A DNA stretch of 36,831 nt, taken from NCBI GenBank assembly GCA_017431035.1, contig JAFRLW010000040.1:1-36831 (forward strand), read 5' to 3'. The notes beneath the pieces are model-generated. The model saw only the letters and a program-made list of their open reading frames with translations. It was not told the origin of the DNA and made no database searches. Each line of letters starts with the position of its first letter. Positions within the stretch are counted from its first letter, which is position 1. This stretch comes from Clostridia bacterium (lineage in GTDB: Bacteria > Bacillota > Clostridia > Oscillospirales > Acutalibacteraceae). This document shows, in pieces, positions 14,393-23,819 of the stretch. The position numbers were made by a program, and so were the translations under genes.

Positions 14393-17300
14393 ATGAAAAA
14401 AACACTATCACTAATTATAACATTATCACTGATTATTTCCCTCCTTTCTTCTTTGTCAGGATTGTCTGTATATGCTGTTGACAATACGCCTGAGCCGAAA
14501 GAGGTTGTAGAAAAGGCAAGCGAAGAAACGGCTGATAAAAAGGCCGTTGAAACCCCTGAAAAGTCAGAAGAAAAAACCTTTACAGCAACAAGCCCGATAA
14601 GAACAAAATCAATATCCGCTGATATAAAAAATGCCACAAGTGGAATATTCACGTATCGGGTACAAAACGGTAAAGCTGTTATTAAAGAATGTAGTAATTC
14701 TGCAAATGGCAGTATAACCATACCAACAACACTTGGCGGTTATCCGGTAATACAGTTAGACGATTATTCTTTTGCTGCTCGTACTAATATTATAAATATA
14801 ATAATACCTAATGGTGTAGATACAATAGGACCTGCGGCGTTTGAGAGATGCACATCTCTTAAAAGTATTATAATACCAAGCAGTGTAAATACAATTGAAG
14901 GAGATGCATTTGATTTTTGTCCCAATTTGACAATATTTGGATATAATAATTCTTATGCCCAATATCATGCTTATCAAAATAATATTCCTTTTCGTGTTAT
15001 AGGAACTAATTCATCAACAGCAAGTTCAAATCCACACAACTATTATTCGGAAACTGTTGATAATAATCCGGAAGATTTTAATATAGATTTCAGCGACACA
15101 AATTGCAACATAGATTTAGGCAGTATAAGTGGGCCGTCAATAAAAGTTTTAGGACACAAGTTTGATTTGATTAATTCAAACCAGAGTATGAAGTTTAGTG
15201 TCAAGGGAGTTTCGGCATCTTATAAAGTTGACAACACAAAAAAGACAGTAAAAGTTATTCTCGGCTATAGTGATGATGCATCAGCAAATATAAATGATGA
15301 GAGCGCATATAACAAAGAGTATAATGATTTAAAAGATCTATATAAATATATAAATGGGAAAGAAAATAAGAATTGGAACAAATATCAACAATTAAGAAGT
15401 AAAACACTTTCTAAAATCATAGACGGAAAAGGAAATTTGGGATTTGATGCACAGATAAAAACAACAGGATTTATGGAATTTTCTTACGAAACTGGACAAA
15501 TGGTTGCAACAGAAAGTGGAATAATAGTTTCAGGAGAAATTGGAGTTAGCCTTACATATCAACCAAACTTTTTCTATATTACCACAGGTATTAAAGGTTC
15601 AGCTGATGCAAGTGTTGGTATTGCTTATGAACAAAATGGTAAGGTAAGCTTCAAGTCTTTATCAACAGATTTCAAGGTTACTGCTAATGTCGGAGTGGGC
15701 GTGGGATCAAAAGCGTTGAAAATTTATGGCGAAGGTGGTCTTGAAGGCACTATTGATATTAATTTATTATCTGATTTTGTAACCAACGCAAATTATAAAG
15801 TTGAATTAACCGGATCACTTTATATAGAAGCAAAAGCAGTTTTATTTACGTATAAAAACACTTGGGATTTTTACAAAACTGAATTATTAAATAAAACAAT
15901 AAATTTAAAATCGGCAAAAATAAATGCTTTAGAATTCTCTAATGTTTCTCCTAAGATTATCAATAGGGATTATAATTTCATTAATACTTATACAAAAAAA
16001 TCATCCTTGAAAGGCACATTGCAAAGTTCCTTGCGGGACAACACAGTATTCACTCAAAATAATATATACCCATATTCAATGCCGATATTTTTAAAACTTG
16101 ATGATGGCAGGCTTGTTTTGATATGGGTGGGCGATGACGGAACAAAAACAGATAACAACCGCACATCAATAATGTATAGCATTTGTGAAAATAAGGTATG
16201 GACTCAACCTGCTGTTTTGCAAGATAATGGTACTTATAACGATATGCCTTGTGCATATACTGACGGAGAAAAAGTATATCTGGTTTGGCAACGTGCTAAA
16301 AATGCCTTTTCTGAAAACTTGGAGTTAGAACAAGCAATTTCGGAACTGGATATATATTACAGTGTATTTGATGAAAATGGTTTTTCCGATCCTATTTGTA
16401 TTAATGATTATGATAATAATAGTTTTGAAGATAATATGCATGTCGAAAGTTATGGTGATACACAAATTGTTTCCTGGAGACAGAACGATCAAAATTCAAT
16501 CTTTGACGAAGCAGGAAACAATACTATATATTATAGGTTGTGTCAAAACGGTGCATGGCAGGAAAAAGAAGAAGTAATTACTACAGAAAACTCCATAGAT
16601 GAACAAGTCTGTGCTATTGAAAACGGAATTCCTGTAATTTACTACATTATAAAAGACGATAAGAATACACTTTACAGATATAACATTGAAAGCAAAAATA
16701 CTGAACAAATTGCAGAGGGCGATAATATTAATTCGATCTCGATTGTAAACGGAAAAACATACTATATTTGTAATGAAAACTTATATGAATATAGCGGAAG
16801 TTCTACGAAAATTTTTGATACATCTATTGATAACTATCAAATCGTGACTAATGGTGAAAAGGAGAGCATTTTTACTCTTGCTACCAAAGGACTGAAAAAT
16901 GCACTCTACTGTTCCGAGAGAAATTCCCGCAATGATTTATTCGGTGAGATGACTCTTTTTGCCGATTACGATTCGAATATCAGAAACTATTATGCAATAA
17001 TGGATGACAATGGAATGACTTCGGTTGCTATAAACAGTGTTCAGGTAGAGGAGGAAAATATACAATCTGATAGGGAGGTTTACGGTAAAGCAGATTTATT
17101 TGTAACCGAGAAAGAGAACTATTATGATTTAGGTCTTGATTATTTTTCGTATAATTCGGAAGACGTATTACCGTCAAGCAATATAGATTTTGAATATCAG
17201 ATTTCTAATTACGGTAATGTAACACAAAATGGTTTCACAGTAAAAATGTACAAAGAGGACGGAACATTAATAAAGTCTGAAAATGTTGAGTGTCAGCTAC

Positions 17301-18949
17301 AACCCGGAGAAAGCAAAGAATTAAGTATTTCATATACTCTCCCAAAAACCATTACAAAAGAACAAATATCTTTTGTGGTTGAGACTGATAATGATAATTA
17401 TTCTCAAAACAATTCGCAAAATACTGTTATAGGCTATGCTGATGTTATGTTTTCAGAATTGAGCGTTTCATCTTCAAAAAACAATAAGGCAATATTAAAA
17501 GGAAAGGTTTTAAACGGAGGATTTACAAAAGCAGAAGATGTAAATGTAAAAGTATATAGACTTGTTAATGACGAAAAAAGTGAAATCAACAGTATAAGTA
17601 TAGGTAATGTCTCCGTGCAGGACTATGTAGATTTTGAATTAGAATTACCTAAAGAAATGTTTATGACTGAAAATGAAACTGTTATGAACGGAATATATCT
17701 TACTGTTGAGACATCGTCAGATGAGTTAATCTTAAGTAATAATGATGATAAAATTGTTTATGATACTTTTGCAACAGGAGAGTATGACGGCTTTAAATAT
17801 GAAATGTATAACGATGGAAATCTGTATTTCAGAGGAAGTGGTATTCTTCATTTTTTTGATTCTGATGATAACCCTATAATTATTTATAAAGACAAAATCA
17901 AAAATGTAGTTTTGAATGAAGCTATCATTTGTTATATGGATGGATATAACAATTATTTAGGAATAGATCAGTTAATCGGCAAAAATGGTATAATAGACGG
18001 TATATATTACGAGAATAATGAGCCTGTACACAAAGGTGTAGTGAAAATCAGTAATGACTATTATTATATAGGGTCAAAAGGCGTTGCTGTAAAAGAAACC
18101 ATTAAGTGGGTAGCGGATATGTGGACAAACGGTCTTATAGAAAAAGGTAATTATACTATAGACAAAAATGGAATTATTCTTGAACCTAAGGAAGTTACAA
18201 TTGAAACACTTGAAACTGATCCTGATCCGGAACCGGATTATAAAGAGGGAATATACAATGGAGTTTATTATGAGAGTAATGTTCCAGTCCACAAAGGAGT
18301 TGTCAAGATAAACGATAATTATTATTATATTTCTTCAAATGGTTATGTTGTAAGAAACACGGTTAAGTGGATAGCGGAGATGTGGACAAATGGTCTTATA
18401 GAAAAGGGTAATTATACAATAGATGAAAACGGAGTTATTGTTAATCCCAAAACTCTTTCAACAATAATAGTAGAACCTGATCCGGAGCCTGAATATAGAA
18501 ATGGAATATATAATGGTATATATTATGAGAATAACGAACCTGTTCACAAAGGAGTCGTTAAAGTCGGTGAAAACTATTATTATGCTGCATCAAACGGTAA
18601 AATTGTAAAGAATACAATTAAGTGGATAGCAAAATGCTGGGCAAATAATCTTGTTGAAATTGGTAATTATAACATAGATGAAAATGGCAAGATTATAAAC
18701 CCGAAGGTAGTAGGCGAGGAACCGGTAATTGATACATCCCTTAACGGAATAGTAGGCGACTACTACTATGTTGACGGAATACCGACCCACGTAGGCTTTA
18801 TCAAGATAGGTGACTATTATTACTACATTGAGTCGGGCGGTAAGGTAGTAAAGAACAAAACAAGATTTGTTTATAACAATATGACAAACGGAATACTACC
18901 GCAAGGCTTCTACTCCTTCGACGCAGAAGGCCACGCAAATGTGAAATAA
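14393..18949 (+). CDS. Giant secreted surface protein: leucine-rich, propeller-like, CARDB-like and C-terminal wall-binding-like repeats
   Basis: A 1518-residue exported protein, ATG after GAGGAG. Residues 1-28 are a signal peptide ending VYA. BspA-type leucine-rich repeats occupy ~83-200 (SIIIPSSVNTIEGDAFDFC pattern). A beta-rich region (~215-520) follows, with some glycine-rich stretches. ~560-800 has recurring IWVGDDG.. and LVWQRA blades suggestive of a propeller. Two CARDB/Ig-like modules lie at ~915-1120. Four C-terminal repeats start near 1200, 1286, 1371 and 1451. The first three share GIYY(E)N..PVHKGVVK..YYY..KW.A..W.N.L.E.GNY.ID..G, and the fourth is divergent. They resemble aromatic wall-binding repeats. 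No LPXTG or dockerin is present. It is AT-richer than its neighbours. A role in adhesion or as a wall-attached scaffold is inferred; no catalytic site is seen. Confidence 0.8.
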   Translation: MKKTLSLIITLSLIISLLSSLSGLSVYAVDNTPEPKEVVEKASEETADKKAVETPEKSEEKTFTATSPIRTKSISADIKNATSGIFTYRVQNGKAVIKECSNSANGSITIPTTLGGYPVIQLDDYSFAARTNIINIIIPNGVDTIGPAAFERCTSLKSIIIPSSVNTIEGDAFDFCPNLTIFGYNNSYAQYHAYQNNIPFRVIGTNSSTASSNPHNYYSETVDNNPEDFNIDFSDTNCNIDLGSISGPSIKVLGHKFDLINSNQSMKFSVKGVSASYKVDNTKKTVKVILGYSDDASANINDESAYNKEYNDLKDLYKYINGKENKNWNKYQQLRSKTLSKIIDGKGNLGFDAQIKTTGFMEFSYETGQMVATESGIIVSGEIGVSLTYQPNFFYITTGIKGSADASVGIAYEQNGKVSFKSLSTDFKVTANVGVGVGSKALKIYGEGGLEGTIDINLLSDFVTNANYKVELTGSLYIEAKAVLFTYKNTWDFYKTELLNKTINLKSAKINALEFSNVSPKIINRDYNFINTYTKKSSLKGTLQSSLRDNTVFTQNNIYPYSMPIFLKLDDGRLVLIWVGDDGTKTDNNRTSIMYSICENKVWTQPAVLQDNGTYNDMPCAYTDGEKVYLVWQRAKNAFSENLELEQAISELDIYYSVFDENGFSDPICINDYDNNSFEDNMHVESYGDTQIVSWRQNDQNSIFDEAGNNTIYYRLCQNGAWQEKEEVITTENSIDEQVCAIENGIPVIYYIIKDDKNTLYRYNIESKNTEQIAEGDNINSISIVNGKTYYICNENLYEYSGSSTKIFDTSIDNYQIVTNGEKESIFTLATKGLKNALYCSERNSRNDLFGEMTLFADYDSNIRNYYAIMDDNGMTSVAINSVQVEEENIQSDREVYGKADLFVTEKENYYDLGLDYFSYNSEDVLPSSNIDFEYQISNYGNVTQNGFTVKMYKEDGTLIKSENVECQLQPGESKELSISYTLPKTITKEQISFVVETDNDNYSQNNSQNTVIGYADVMFSELSVSSSKNNKAILKGKVLNGGFTKAEDVNVKVYRLVNDEKSEINSISIGNVSVQDYVDFELELPKEMFMTENETVMNGIYLTVETSSDELILSNNDDKIVYDTFATGEYDGFKYEMYNDGNLYFRGSGILHFFDSDDNPIIIYKDKIKNVVLNEAIICYMDGYNNYLGIDQLIGKNGIIDGIYYENNEPVHKGVVKISNDYYYIGSKGVAVKETIKWVADMWTNGLIEKGNYTIDKNGIILEPKEVTIETLETDPDPEPDYKEGIYNGVYYESNVPVHKGVVKINDNYYYISSNGYVVRNTVKWIAEMWTNGLIEKGNYTIDENGVIVNPKTLSTIIVEPDPEPEYRNGIYNGIYYENNEPVHKGVVKVGENYYYAASNGKIVKNTIKWIAKCWANNLVEIGNYNIDENGKIINPKVVGEEPVIDTSLNGIVGDYYYVDGIPTHVGFIKIGDYYYYIESGGKVVKNKTRFVYNNMTNGILPQGFYSFDAEGHANVK

Positions 18950-18958
18950 AAAAAGCAC

Positions 18959-19003
18959 CCGAAGGGAGGCATATCGTAAGGAAGCTGCCTCCCTTCGGTT
19001 TTT
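18959..19003 (+). terminator. Terminator of the giant secreted protein gene
   Basis: 13-bp stem CCGAAGGGAGGCA / TGCCTCCCTTCGG (18959-18971 with 18986-18998), then TTTTT. Confidence 0.9.
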
Positions 19004-19049
19004 GTATGATGGCACTCGGAAGCTCCGAGTGTATTTTTGACGATTTGCA

Positions 19050-19095
19050 TTGACAAGCTGCGGAAAATGTATTATAATTATCGTTACATAACGAT
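19050..19095 (+). promoter_or_regulatory. Promoter and palindromic operator of the TetR-CPBP operon
   Basis: TTGACA (19050-19055), 17-base spacer, TATAAT (19073-19078). One base after the -10 begins ATCGTTACATAACGAT (19080-19095), a perfect 7-2-7 palindrome covering the expected transcription start. This is the usual layout for a self-repressing TetR protein. Confidence 0.85.
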
Positions 19096-19124
19096 CATTA
19101 TAATATAACGAGGAGAAGCAGTAC

Positions 19125-19712
19125 ATGCCACCAAAAGCAAGAATTACGAAAGACATGATCATAAAAGCGGCCATTGAGATTGCAAAACAAAGCGGATATG
19201 AGAGCATCAACGCCAGGACAGTCTCTGAGCAGCTCCACTGTTCCACGCAGCCGGTCATGTATCATTTTTCGACCATTGATGCCTTGAAGCGGGCTGCTTA
19301 CGCGCAGGTCGATCATTTGCATTCAGAGTATCTGATGACGATGATACCGGAACAGGATCCGATCCTTGGGATCGGCTTGAACTATATCCGTTTCGCCGTG
19401 GAGGAACCGCAGTTATTCCGCTTTCTGTTTCAGTCCGGATACGCGGAGGAGAACAGTCTGCTGGAGATGATCGAGTCCGAAGAGCTGGTTCCGATCCTTG
19501 CCGCCATGCAGGAGGGTGCCGGATTGAGCACGGAAAAAACCAAGCAGGTATTTCTGACCGTGGCACTGTTTGCGCACGGCTATGCCAGCATCATTGCAAA
19601 CAACGGTCTGGAATATGATGAGAAACTGGTGGCAGGTCACCTGGAACAGGCCTGGAACGGCGCTTGTCTTGCGGCTGCACAGGAGGAGAATGAACATGAA
19701 AAAACTGTATGA
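19125..19712 (+). CDS. TetR/AcrR-family transcriptional regulator
   Basis: A 195-residue repressor. The N-terminal helix-turn-helix (residues ~8-55) reads TKDMIIKAAIEIAKQSGYESINARTVSEQLHCSTQPVMYHF, the TetR pattern. The ligand-binding C-terminal domain is of the TetR_C/WHG type by general appearance only. ATG follows AGGAG by nine bases. It overlaps the downstream protease gene by 17 bases, so they form one operon. Codon choice (frequent CTG, ATC, CCG, GAT) and visibly higher GC differ from the flanking genes, pointing to recent transfer from another Clostridia lineage. Confidence 0.9.
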   Translation: MPPKARITKDMIIKAAIEIAKQSGYESINARTVSEQLHCSTQPVMYHFSTIDALKRAAYAQVDHLHSEYLMTMIPEQDPILGIGLNYIRFAVEEPQLFRFLFQSGYAEENSLLEMIESEELVPILAAMQEGAGLSTEKTKQVFLTVALFAHGYASIIANNGLEYDEKLVAGHLEQAWNGACLAAAQEENEHEKTV

Positions 19713-20460
19713 AAAAAGCGAGATCACCTTTGCGATCCTATGGATCGTGATCTACACCGTGGGCATGGGGACGCTGAAAAGCAATTTCGGGCTCGATTCG
19801 CTGTGGCAGATGCTTGGCCTGATCGTGCTCTCCGCGGCTATGTTCCTGTTTGTGAACAGGAACGGCCTCATGGAGAAGTACGGTCTTGCCGGATGGGCGA
19901 AGAACAGCAAAGCTATGCTGTGGTTCATTCCACTGTGGATCCTCTCCTGTCTGAATCTCTTCAGCGGATTTCGCCCCGATTATCCAATACCGGGACTGAT
20001 CTATGCCACCGTTTCCATGGCTTTGGTCGGATTTGTGGAGGAGCTGCTCTTCCGGGGCTTCTTGTTCAAAGCGATGCTGAAGGACGGAAACGTCAAAGCG
20101 GCTGTCATCATCTCCTCCGTCACCTTCGGGCTCGGACATATTTTGAATCTGTTTACCGGACAGGAGCTGATTGAGACGCTCAACCAAGTGTTTTTCGCGG
20201 TTGCTGTCGGTTTTGTCTTTACGTTTGTTTTTTACAAGAGCGGGAGCCTTTTGCCCGGGATCCTGGCACACAGCTTCATCGATGTTTCCTCTGTATTCGC
20301 ATCCGACGAAGGCTCTCAGTTTCTGAATACGATCCTTCATATCGTGATCATCGTCGTATCTGCAGCATACTGCCTGTATCTGGCAAAGCGTGTAGAGACG
20401 CCGGCGATCAACCGGGCAGACTTGCAGAAGGAATCTGTGCCCGGTCCGCAGAAACCATGA
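19696..20460 (+). CDS. CPBP-family intramembrane metalloprotease
   Basis: A 254-residue membrane protein with about seven or eight spans. The CPBP (Abi/CaaX-protease-like) motifs are EELLFRGFLF near residue 115, FGLGHILN near 148 and HSFIDV near 192, giving the expected glutamates and histidines for a zinc or intramembrane protease site. Family members process prenylated proteins in eukaryotes; in bacteria they are linked to bacteriocin immunity or stress. ATG at 19696 follows AGGAGG and overlaps the tetR gene. It shares the foreign base composition of tetR. The inferred role is a TetR-inducible membrane protease, possibly protective. Confidence 0.88.
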   Translation: MKKLYEKSEITFAILWIVIYTVGMGTLKSNFGLDSLWQMLGLIVLSAAMFLFVNRNGLMEKYGLAGWAKNSKAMLWFIPLWILSCLNLFSGFRPDYPIPGLIYATVSMALVGFVEELLFRGFLFKAMLKDGNVKAAVIISSVTFGLGHILNLFTGQELIETLNQVFFAVAVGFVFTFVFYKSGSLLPGILAHSFIDVSSVFASDEGSQFLNTILHIVIIVVSAAYCLYLAKRVETPAINRADLQKESVPGPQKP

Positions 20461-20520
20461 ATTACTTATGTCCACAGTTGTAACGAGCATCGGATTATGA
20501 TTCCAAAATCCAAGTGACAA

Positions 20521-20555
20521 AACCGACGCGACCGCAAAGATCGCGCCGGTTTCAT
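20521..20555 (+). terminator. Probable terminator of the TetR-CPBP operon
   Basis: AAACCG-A-CGCGA / TCGCG-C-CGGTTT stem with one internal mismatch (20521-20532 with 20542-20553); the T tract is short. It marks the right border of the GC-rich cassette. Confidence 0.6.
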
Positions 20556-20598
20556 ATTCTTTTGCGCTGGTGATTGCTTCCTCAAAGCACCTTCCTTA

Positions 20599-20623
20599 CG
20601 GAGGGCGCCAGCCCCTACAAAAA
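20599..20623. repeat. Copy of the CCAGCCCCTACAAAA intergenic repeat
   Basis: GGAGGGCGCCAGCCCCTACA followed by AAAA matches the 3' half of the units at 13781-13846. It lies between the CPBP terminator and the terminator of the EamA gene. Confidence 0.6.
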
Positions 20624-20630
20624 GGAAAAT

Positions 20631-20651
20631 CGGGCGGATATTATCCGCCCG
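20631..20651 (-). terminator. Terminator of the tex-eamA operon
   Basis: Perfect CGGGCGGAT / ATCCGCCCG stem (20631-20639 with 20643-20651), followed on the minus strand by ATTTTCCTTTTT. It is separated from the EamA stop codon by a single heptamer of the array. Confidence 0.8.
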
Positions 20652-20693
20652 TTATCTGTTATCTGTCATCTGCTATCTGTTTTCTGTCATCTA
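20652..20693. repeat. Heptanucleotide tandem array (ATCTG type), locus 3
   Basis: Six 7-bp units: TTATCTG, TTATCTG, TCATCTG, CTATCTG, TTTTCTG, TCATCTA. Read on the other strand the core is CAGATRA, close to the CAGAYGT array at 6263. Five of the six units lie inside the end of the EamA coding sequence. Confidence 0.85.
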
Positions 20694-21585
20694 TTTGTGC
20701 GAGGATTATTGCCGCAAAGACAAGCACGCAACCGATAATTTCTCTCTTGCTCATACTGTTGTTTAGTATAAGCCAACCGCCAAGAGCGGCAAAGACCGAC
20801 TCAAGACTCATTGTAAGCGAGGCTATATACGGCTCGGCAAATTTTTGCCCGACAATTTGAAGCGTGTAGGCAATAGTGCTTGAAAAGACGATTAAAAAGG
20901 CGAGGTAGGGTATGGCGCCGACAAAATCCGCCGAAGCGTAACTTTTATGTTCAAATATAAAAGAACAAATAAGAGAGAAAACTCCGCAAAAGAGGAATTG
21001 TATTGTAGAGAGCCTGATACCGCCTATTTCTTCGCAAAACCTATCAACTGTCATAATATGCAAAGAAAAGCAAACAGCACAAAAAATAAGGAGTAAATCC
21101 CCTACGTATACGCCGCCGAATCCCCCCGAAAAACAAAGCAAATATACGCCGATTATCGCAACTATTACCGCCACCCAAACGACTGCTTTTATTTTCTTTT
21201 TAAGAAAAACGGACAAAAGCGGTACGATTATAACGTAAAGAGCCGTTAAAAATCCTGCTCTTGCCGAAACGGCAACACCGTTTGGATAAAGGGTTATGCC
21301 CGCTTGTTGCAGGTTGGTGGAAACAGCGAGCAGGGCGCCGCAAAGGACACCCGGCAAAAGGGTTTCTTTTATGCTTTTTTTGTCAGCTTTGAATATTTTT
21401 TCGCCCTTGTATTTTATTTTGAAGAATAAAGCCAGCAGGAAAAATGCGGCGGTAGAGCGTATGCCGTTTACCGCCATAGGCGGCATTTTATCGGCGACAG
21501 CGTCCTGCGCCACAAAGGCAAGGCCCCATATAAGCGCCGCAAGGCCTAAAATCAAACTGCCTTTTATATTATTGCGTTTAGTCAT
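20659..21585 (-). CDS. EamA/DMT-family transporter
   Basis: A 308-residue inner-membrane protein with ten predicted spans in two EamA repeats (first repeat LGLAALIWGLAFVAQDAV.., second GDLLLIFCAVCFSLHIMTV..). DMT-family members export or import small metabolites; the substrate is not evident. It starts inside the end of tex (8-base overlap), so it is co-transcribed. The last residues IDDRKQIADDR are written entirely by the heptanucleotide array, so the original stop was probably lost and replaced. Confidence 0.9.
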   Translation of the reverse strand: MTKRNNIKGSLILGLAALIWGLAFVAQDAVADKMPPMAVNGIRSTAAFFLLALFFKIKYKGEKIFKADKKSIKETLLPGVLCGALLAVSTNLQQAGITLYPNGVAVSARAGFLTALYVIIVPLLSVFLKKKIKAVVWVAVIVAIIGVYLLCFSGGFGGVYVGDLLLIFCAVCFSLHIMTVDRFCEEIGGIRLSTIQFLFCGVFSLICSFIFEHKSYASADFVGAIPYLAFLIVFSSTIAYTLQIVGQKFAEPYIASLTMSLESVFAALGGWLILNNSMSKREIIGCVLVFAAIILAQIDDRKQIADDR

Positions 21586-23725
21586 TTTTTACGCCTTTCA
21601 TTGTAAGAGAAATCCGCTTTTTTGCGCTATCCACGTCAAGAACTTTGACCTTTATAACGTCCCCGACCTTTAGAACCTCGCTCGGATGTTTTATAAATCT
21701 ATCACAAATCTGAGAAATATGGACAAGTCCGTCCTCGTGAACGCCTATATCGACAAAAGCGCCGAAATCGACAACGTTTCGCACCGTGCCTTTTAGTTCC
21801 ATACCGCTTTTAAGGTCATTAAGCGACATAACGTCACTTCTTAGAAGCGGTTTCGGCAGTTCGTCACGGGGGTCACGTCCCGGTTTTGCAAGTTCCGAGA
21901 TAATATCACGAAGTGTAATCTCGCCTAAACCGAGTTTTTGAGAAAGAGAAGCCGTGTCGGCATCTTTTGTCTTTTCTACAATAGATTTGATTTTTCCGTT
22001 TTCAATATCGTTTTCCGAAAATCCGAAAAGGGCTAAAAGACTGTTTGTCGCTTTATAAGACTCGGGGTGAACTCCGGTTGAGTCAAGAGGACAATCGCCC
22101 CCTGTTATACGCAAAAATCCGGCGCATTGTAAAAAGGCTTTAGGCCCTATTTTGCTGACCTTTTTAAGTTCGTTTCTGCTTCTGAAACGCCCGTTTTCTT
22201 CTCTATAGGAAACAATGTTTTCGGCGGTGGTTTTATTTAGTCCTGCGACATACGATAAAAGGCTTACGGAAGCTGTGTTGAGGTCGACGCCGACCCTGTT
22301 TACGCAGGACTCAACAACCCCCTCTAAAGCGTCATTTAGCCTGTTTGCAGGCAGGTCGTGCTGATATTGACCGACTCCAATCGCTTTGGGGTCGATTTTT
22401 ACAAGTTCTGATAGCGGGTCTTGAAGACGTCTTGCTATTGATACTGCCGAGCGGAGTGACACGTCAAAATCGGGAAACTCTTTTGCGGCAAGTTTAGAAG
22501 CGGAATAAACACTCGCCCCCGCCTCGCTTACCACCATATAGGAAAGCGGAAGATTTATTTCTTTTATAACTTCGGCGGCAAAAACCTCCGTTTCGTGACT
22601 TGCGGTGCCGTTGCCTATGGCAATAGTTGTGACGGAAAACTTATTTATAAGGTCTTTGACTGTTCTTTTTGCCTCTTCTACCTTTGCAACCGGTGGCACG
22701 GGGTAGATTACGCCGACGTAAAGCACCTTTCCCGTTCCGTCCACAACGGCAACTTTACATCCGGTGCGGTAACCGGGGTCAAGCCCTAAAGTTACGCTGT
22801 CTTTTACGGGCGGCTGCATAAGTAGTTGTTTAAGGTTTTCGGAAAAGACCTTTATGGCATCTTCGCTCGCCTTTTCGGTAAGTGTTGCCCTTATTTCACG
22901 CTCAATAGAGGGGAATATAAGGCGGTTATATGAGTCACGTGCCGCCCCCTTGACAAAATCGGCGCAGGGTCCTTTTTTTACATAGTCACGGCATACGATA
23001 AACATAGCCTTTTCGTCGTCAAACTCAACCGAAACTTTAAGCACGTTCTCTTTTTCGCCACGGTTTATGGCGAGAACTCGGTGATTTGCTATTTTTGACA
23101 CCGGCTCGCTATAGTCGGCATACATCTCATAAACGCCGGCGTTTTCTTTATCGGCTTTGGTTTTTATAACGCCATGAGCCGAACATACTATACGCATACG
23201 TTTTCTTATATCCGGGTCGTTTGAGATTATTTCGGCTATTATATCGGAAGCGCCGGACAGGGCGTCCTCTATATTTTCTACGCCCTTTTCCCCGTCTATA
23301 TAGTCTTTTGCGAGAATATCGGGCGAAACGTTTTCCTGCCTTAAAATCAGTTCGGCAAGGGGTAATAGCCCCTTTTCTTTAGCCACGTCTGCCCTTGTCT
23401 TTTTATGCTTTTTATAAGGACGGTATATATCCTCGAGTTCCGACAGAGTTTTTGCGTTATCTATGGCAAGGGAAAGTTCCTCGCTTAAAGCCCCCGCCTC
23501 GTCTATAGCCGCCTTTATTTTTTCTCTCGTTTCATCCATATTACGAAGATAATTAAGTCGGTCAAACAGTTCACGCAACAACTGGTCGTCAAGAGAGCCG
23601 GTCGCCTCTTTTCTGTATCTTGCTATAAAGGGAACGGTGTTGCCCTCGTCAAGCAGTTTGACGGTATTCTCCGCCTGCCAGGGTTTTATTTTGAATTCTT
23701 CTGTAAGTTTCTCTATAACGGTCAT
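21578..23725 (-). CDS. tex: Tex-family RNA-binding transcription accessory protein
   Basis: A 715-residue Tex/YhgF homologue. The N-terminal helical Tex region includes PFIARYRKEATGSLDDQ. The YqgF/RNase H-like domain follows (SVTLGLDPGYRTGCKVAVVD near residue 315), then helix-hairpin-helix segments (ENIVSYREENGRFRSRNELKKV). A C-terminal S1 RNA-binding domain completes it (GTVRNVVDFGAFVDIGVHEDGLVHISQI). Tex is linked to transcription and toxin expression and is common in Firmicutes. ATG at 23725 follows AAGGAAA; the upstream in-frame Met at 23788 lies in the promoter. The gene has its own promoter and drives eamA. Confidence 0.95.
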   Translation of the reverse strand: MTVIEKLTEEFKIKPWQAENTVKLLDEGNTVPFIARYRKEATGSLDDQLLRELFDRLNYLRNMDETREKIKAAIDEAGALSEELSLAIDNAKTLSELEDIYRPYKKHKKTRADVAKEKGLLPLAELILRQENVSPDILAKDYIDGEKGVENIEDALSGASDIIAEIISNDPDIRKRMRIVCSAHGVIKTKADKENAGVYEMYADYSEPVSKIANHRVLAINRGEKENVLKVSVEFDDEKAMFIVCRDYVKKGPCADFVKGAARDSYNRLIFPSIEREIRATLTEKASEDAIKVFSENLKQLLMQPPVKDSVTLGLDPGYRTGCKVAVVDGTGKVLYVGVIYPVPPVAKVEEAKRTVKDLINKFSVTTIAIGNGTASHETEVFAAEVIKEINLPLSYMVVSEAGASVYSASKLAAKEFPDFDVSLRSAVSIARRLQDPLSELVKIDPKAIGVGQYQHDLPANRLNDALEGVVESCVNRVGVDLNTASVSLLSYVAGLNKTTAENIVSYREENGRFRSRNELKKVSKIGPKAFLQCAGFLRITGGDCPLDSTGVHPESYKATNSLLALFGFSENDIENGKIKSIVEKTKDADTASLSQKLGLGEITLRDIISELAKPGRDPRDELPKPLLRSDVMSLNDLKSGMELKGTVRNVVDFGAFVDIGVHEDGLVHISQICDRFIKHPSEVLKVGDVIKVKVLDVDSAKKRISLTMKGVKND

Positions 23726-23759
23726 TTTTATTTCCTTTTTCTCAAATATTTCAACAAAA

Positions 23760-23788
23760 ATTATAGCATATACTTTATAAATTATCAA
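23760..23788 (-). promoter_or_regulatory. Promoter of tex-eamA
   Basis: Minus-strand TTGATA (23788-23783), 17-base spacer, TGCTATAAT with consensus -10 at 23765-23760 and extended TGn. It sets the tex start at 23725. Confidence 0.75.
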
Positions 23789-23819
23789 ATAATATCTATT
23801 TACTTACCTACAATAAGTC

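Noticed and set aside
19738..20520. 260-codon minus-strand frame opposite the CPBP gene
   Set aside because: A GC-rich antisense frame: the plus-strand gene has membrane segments, catalytic motifs, an SD and an operon partner, while this frame has none.
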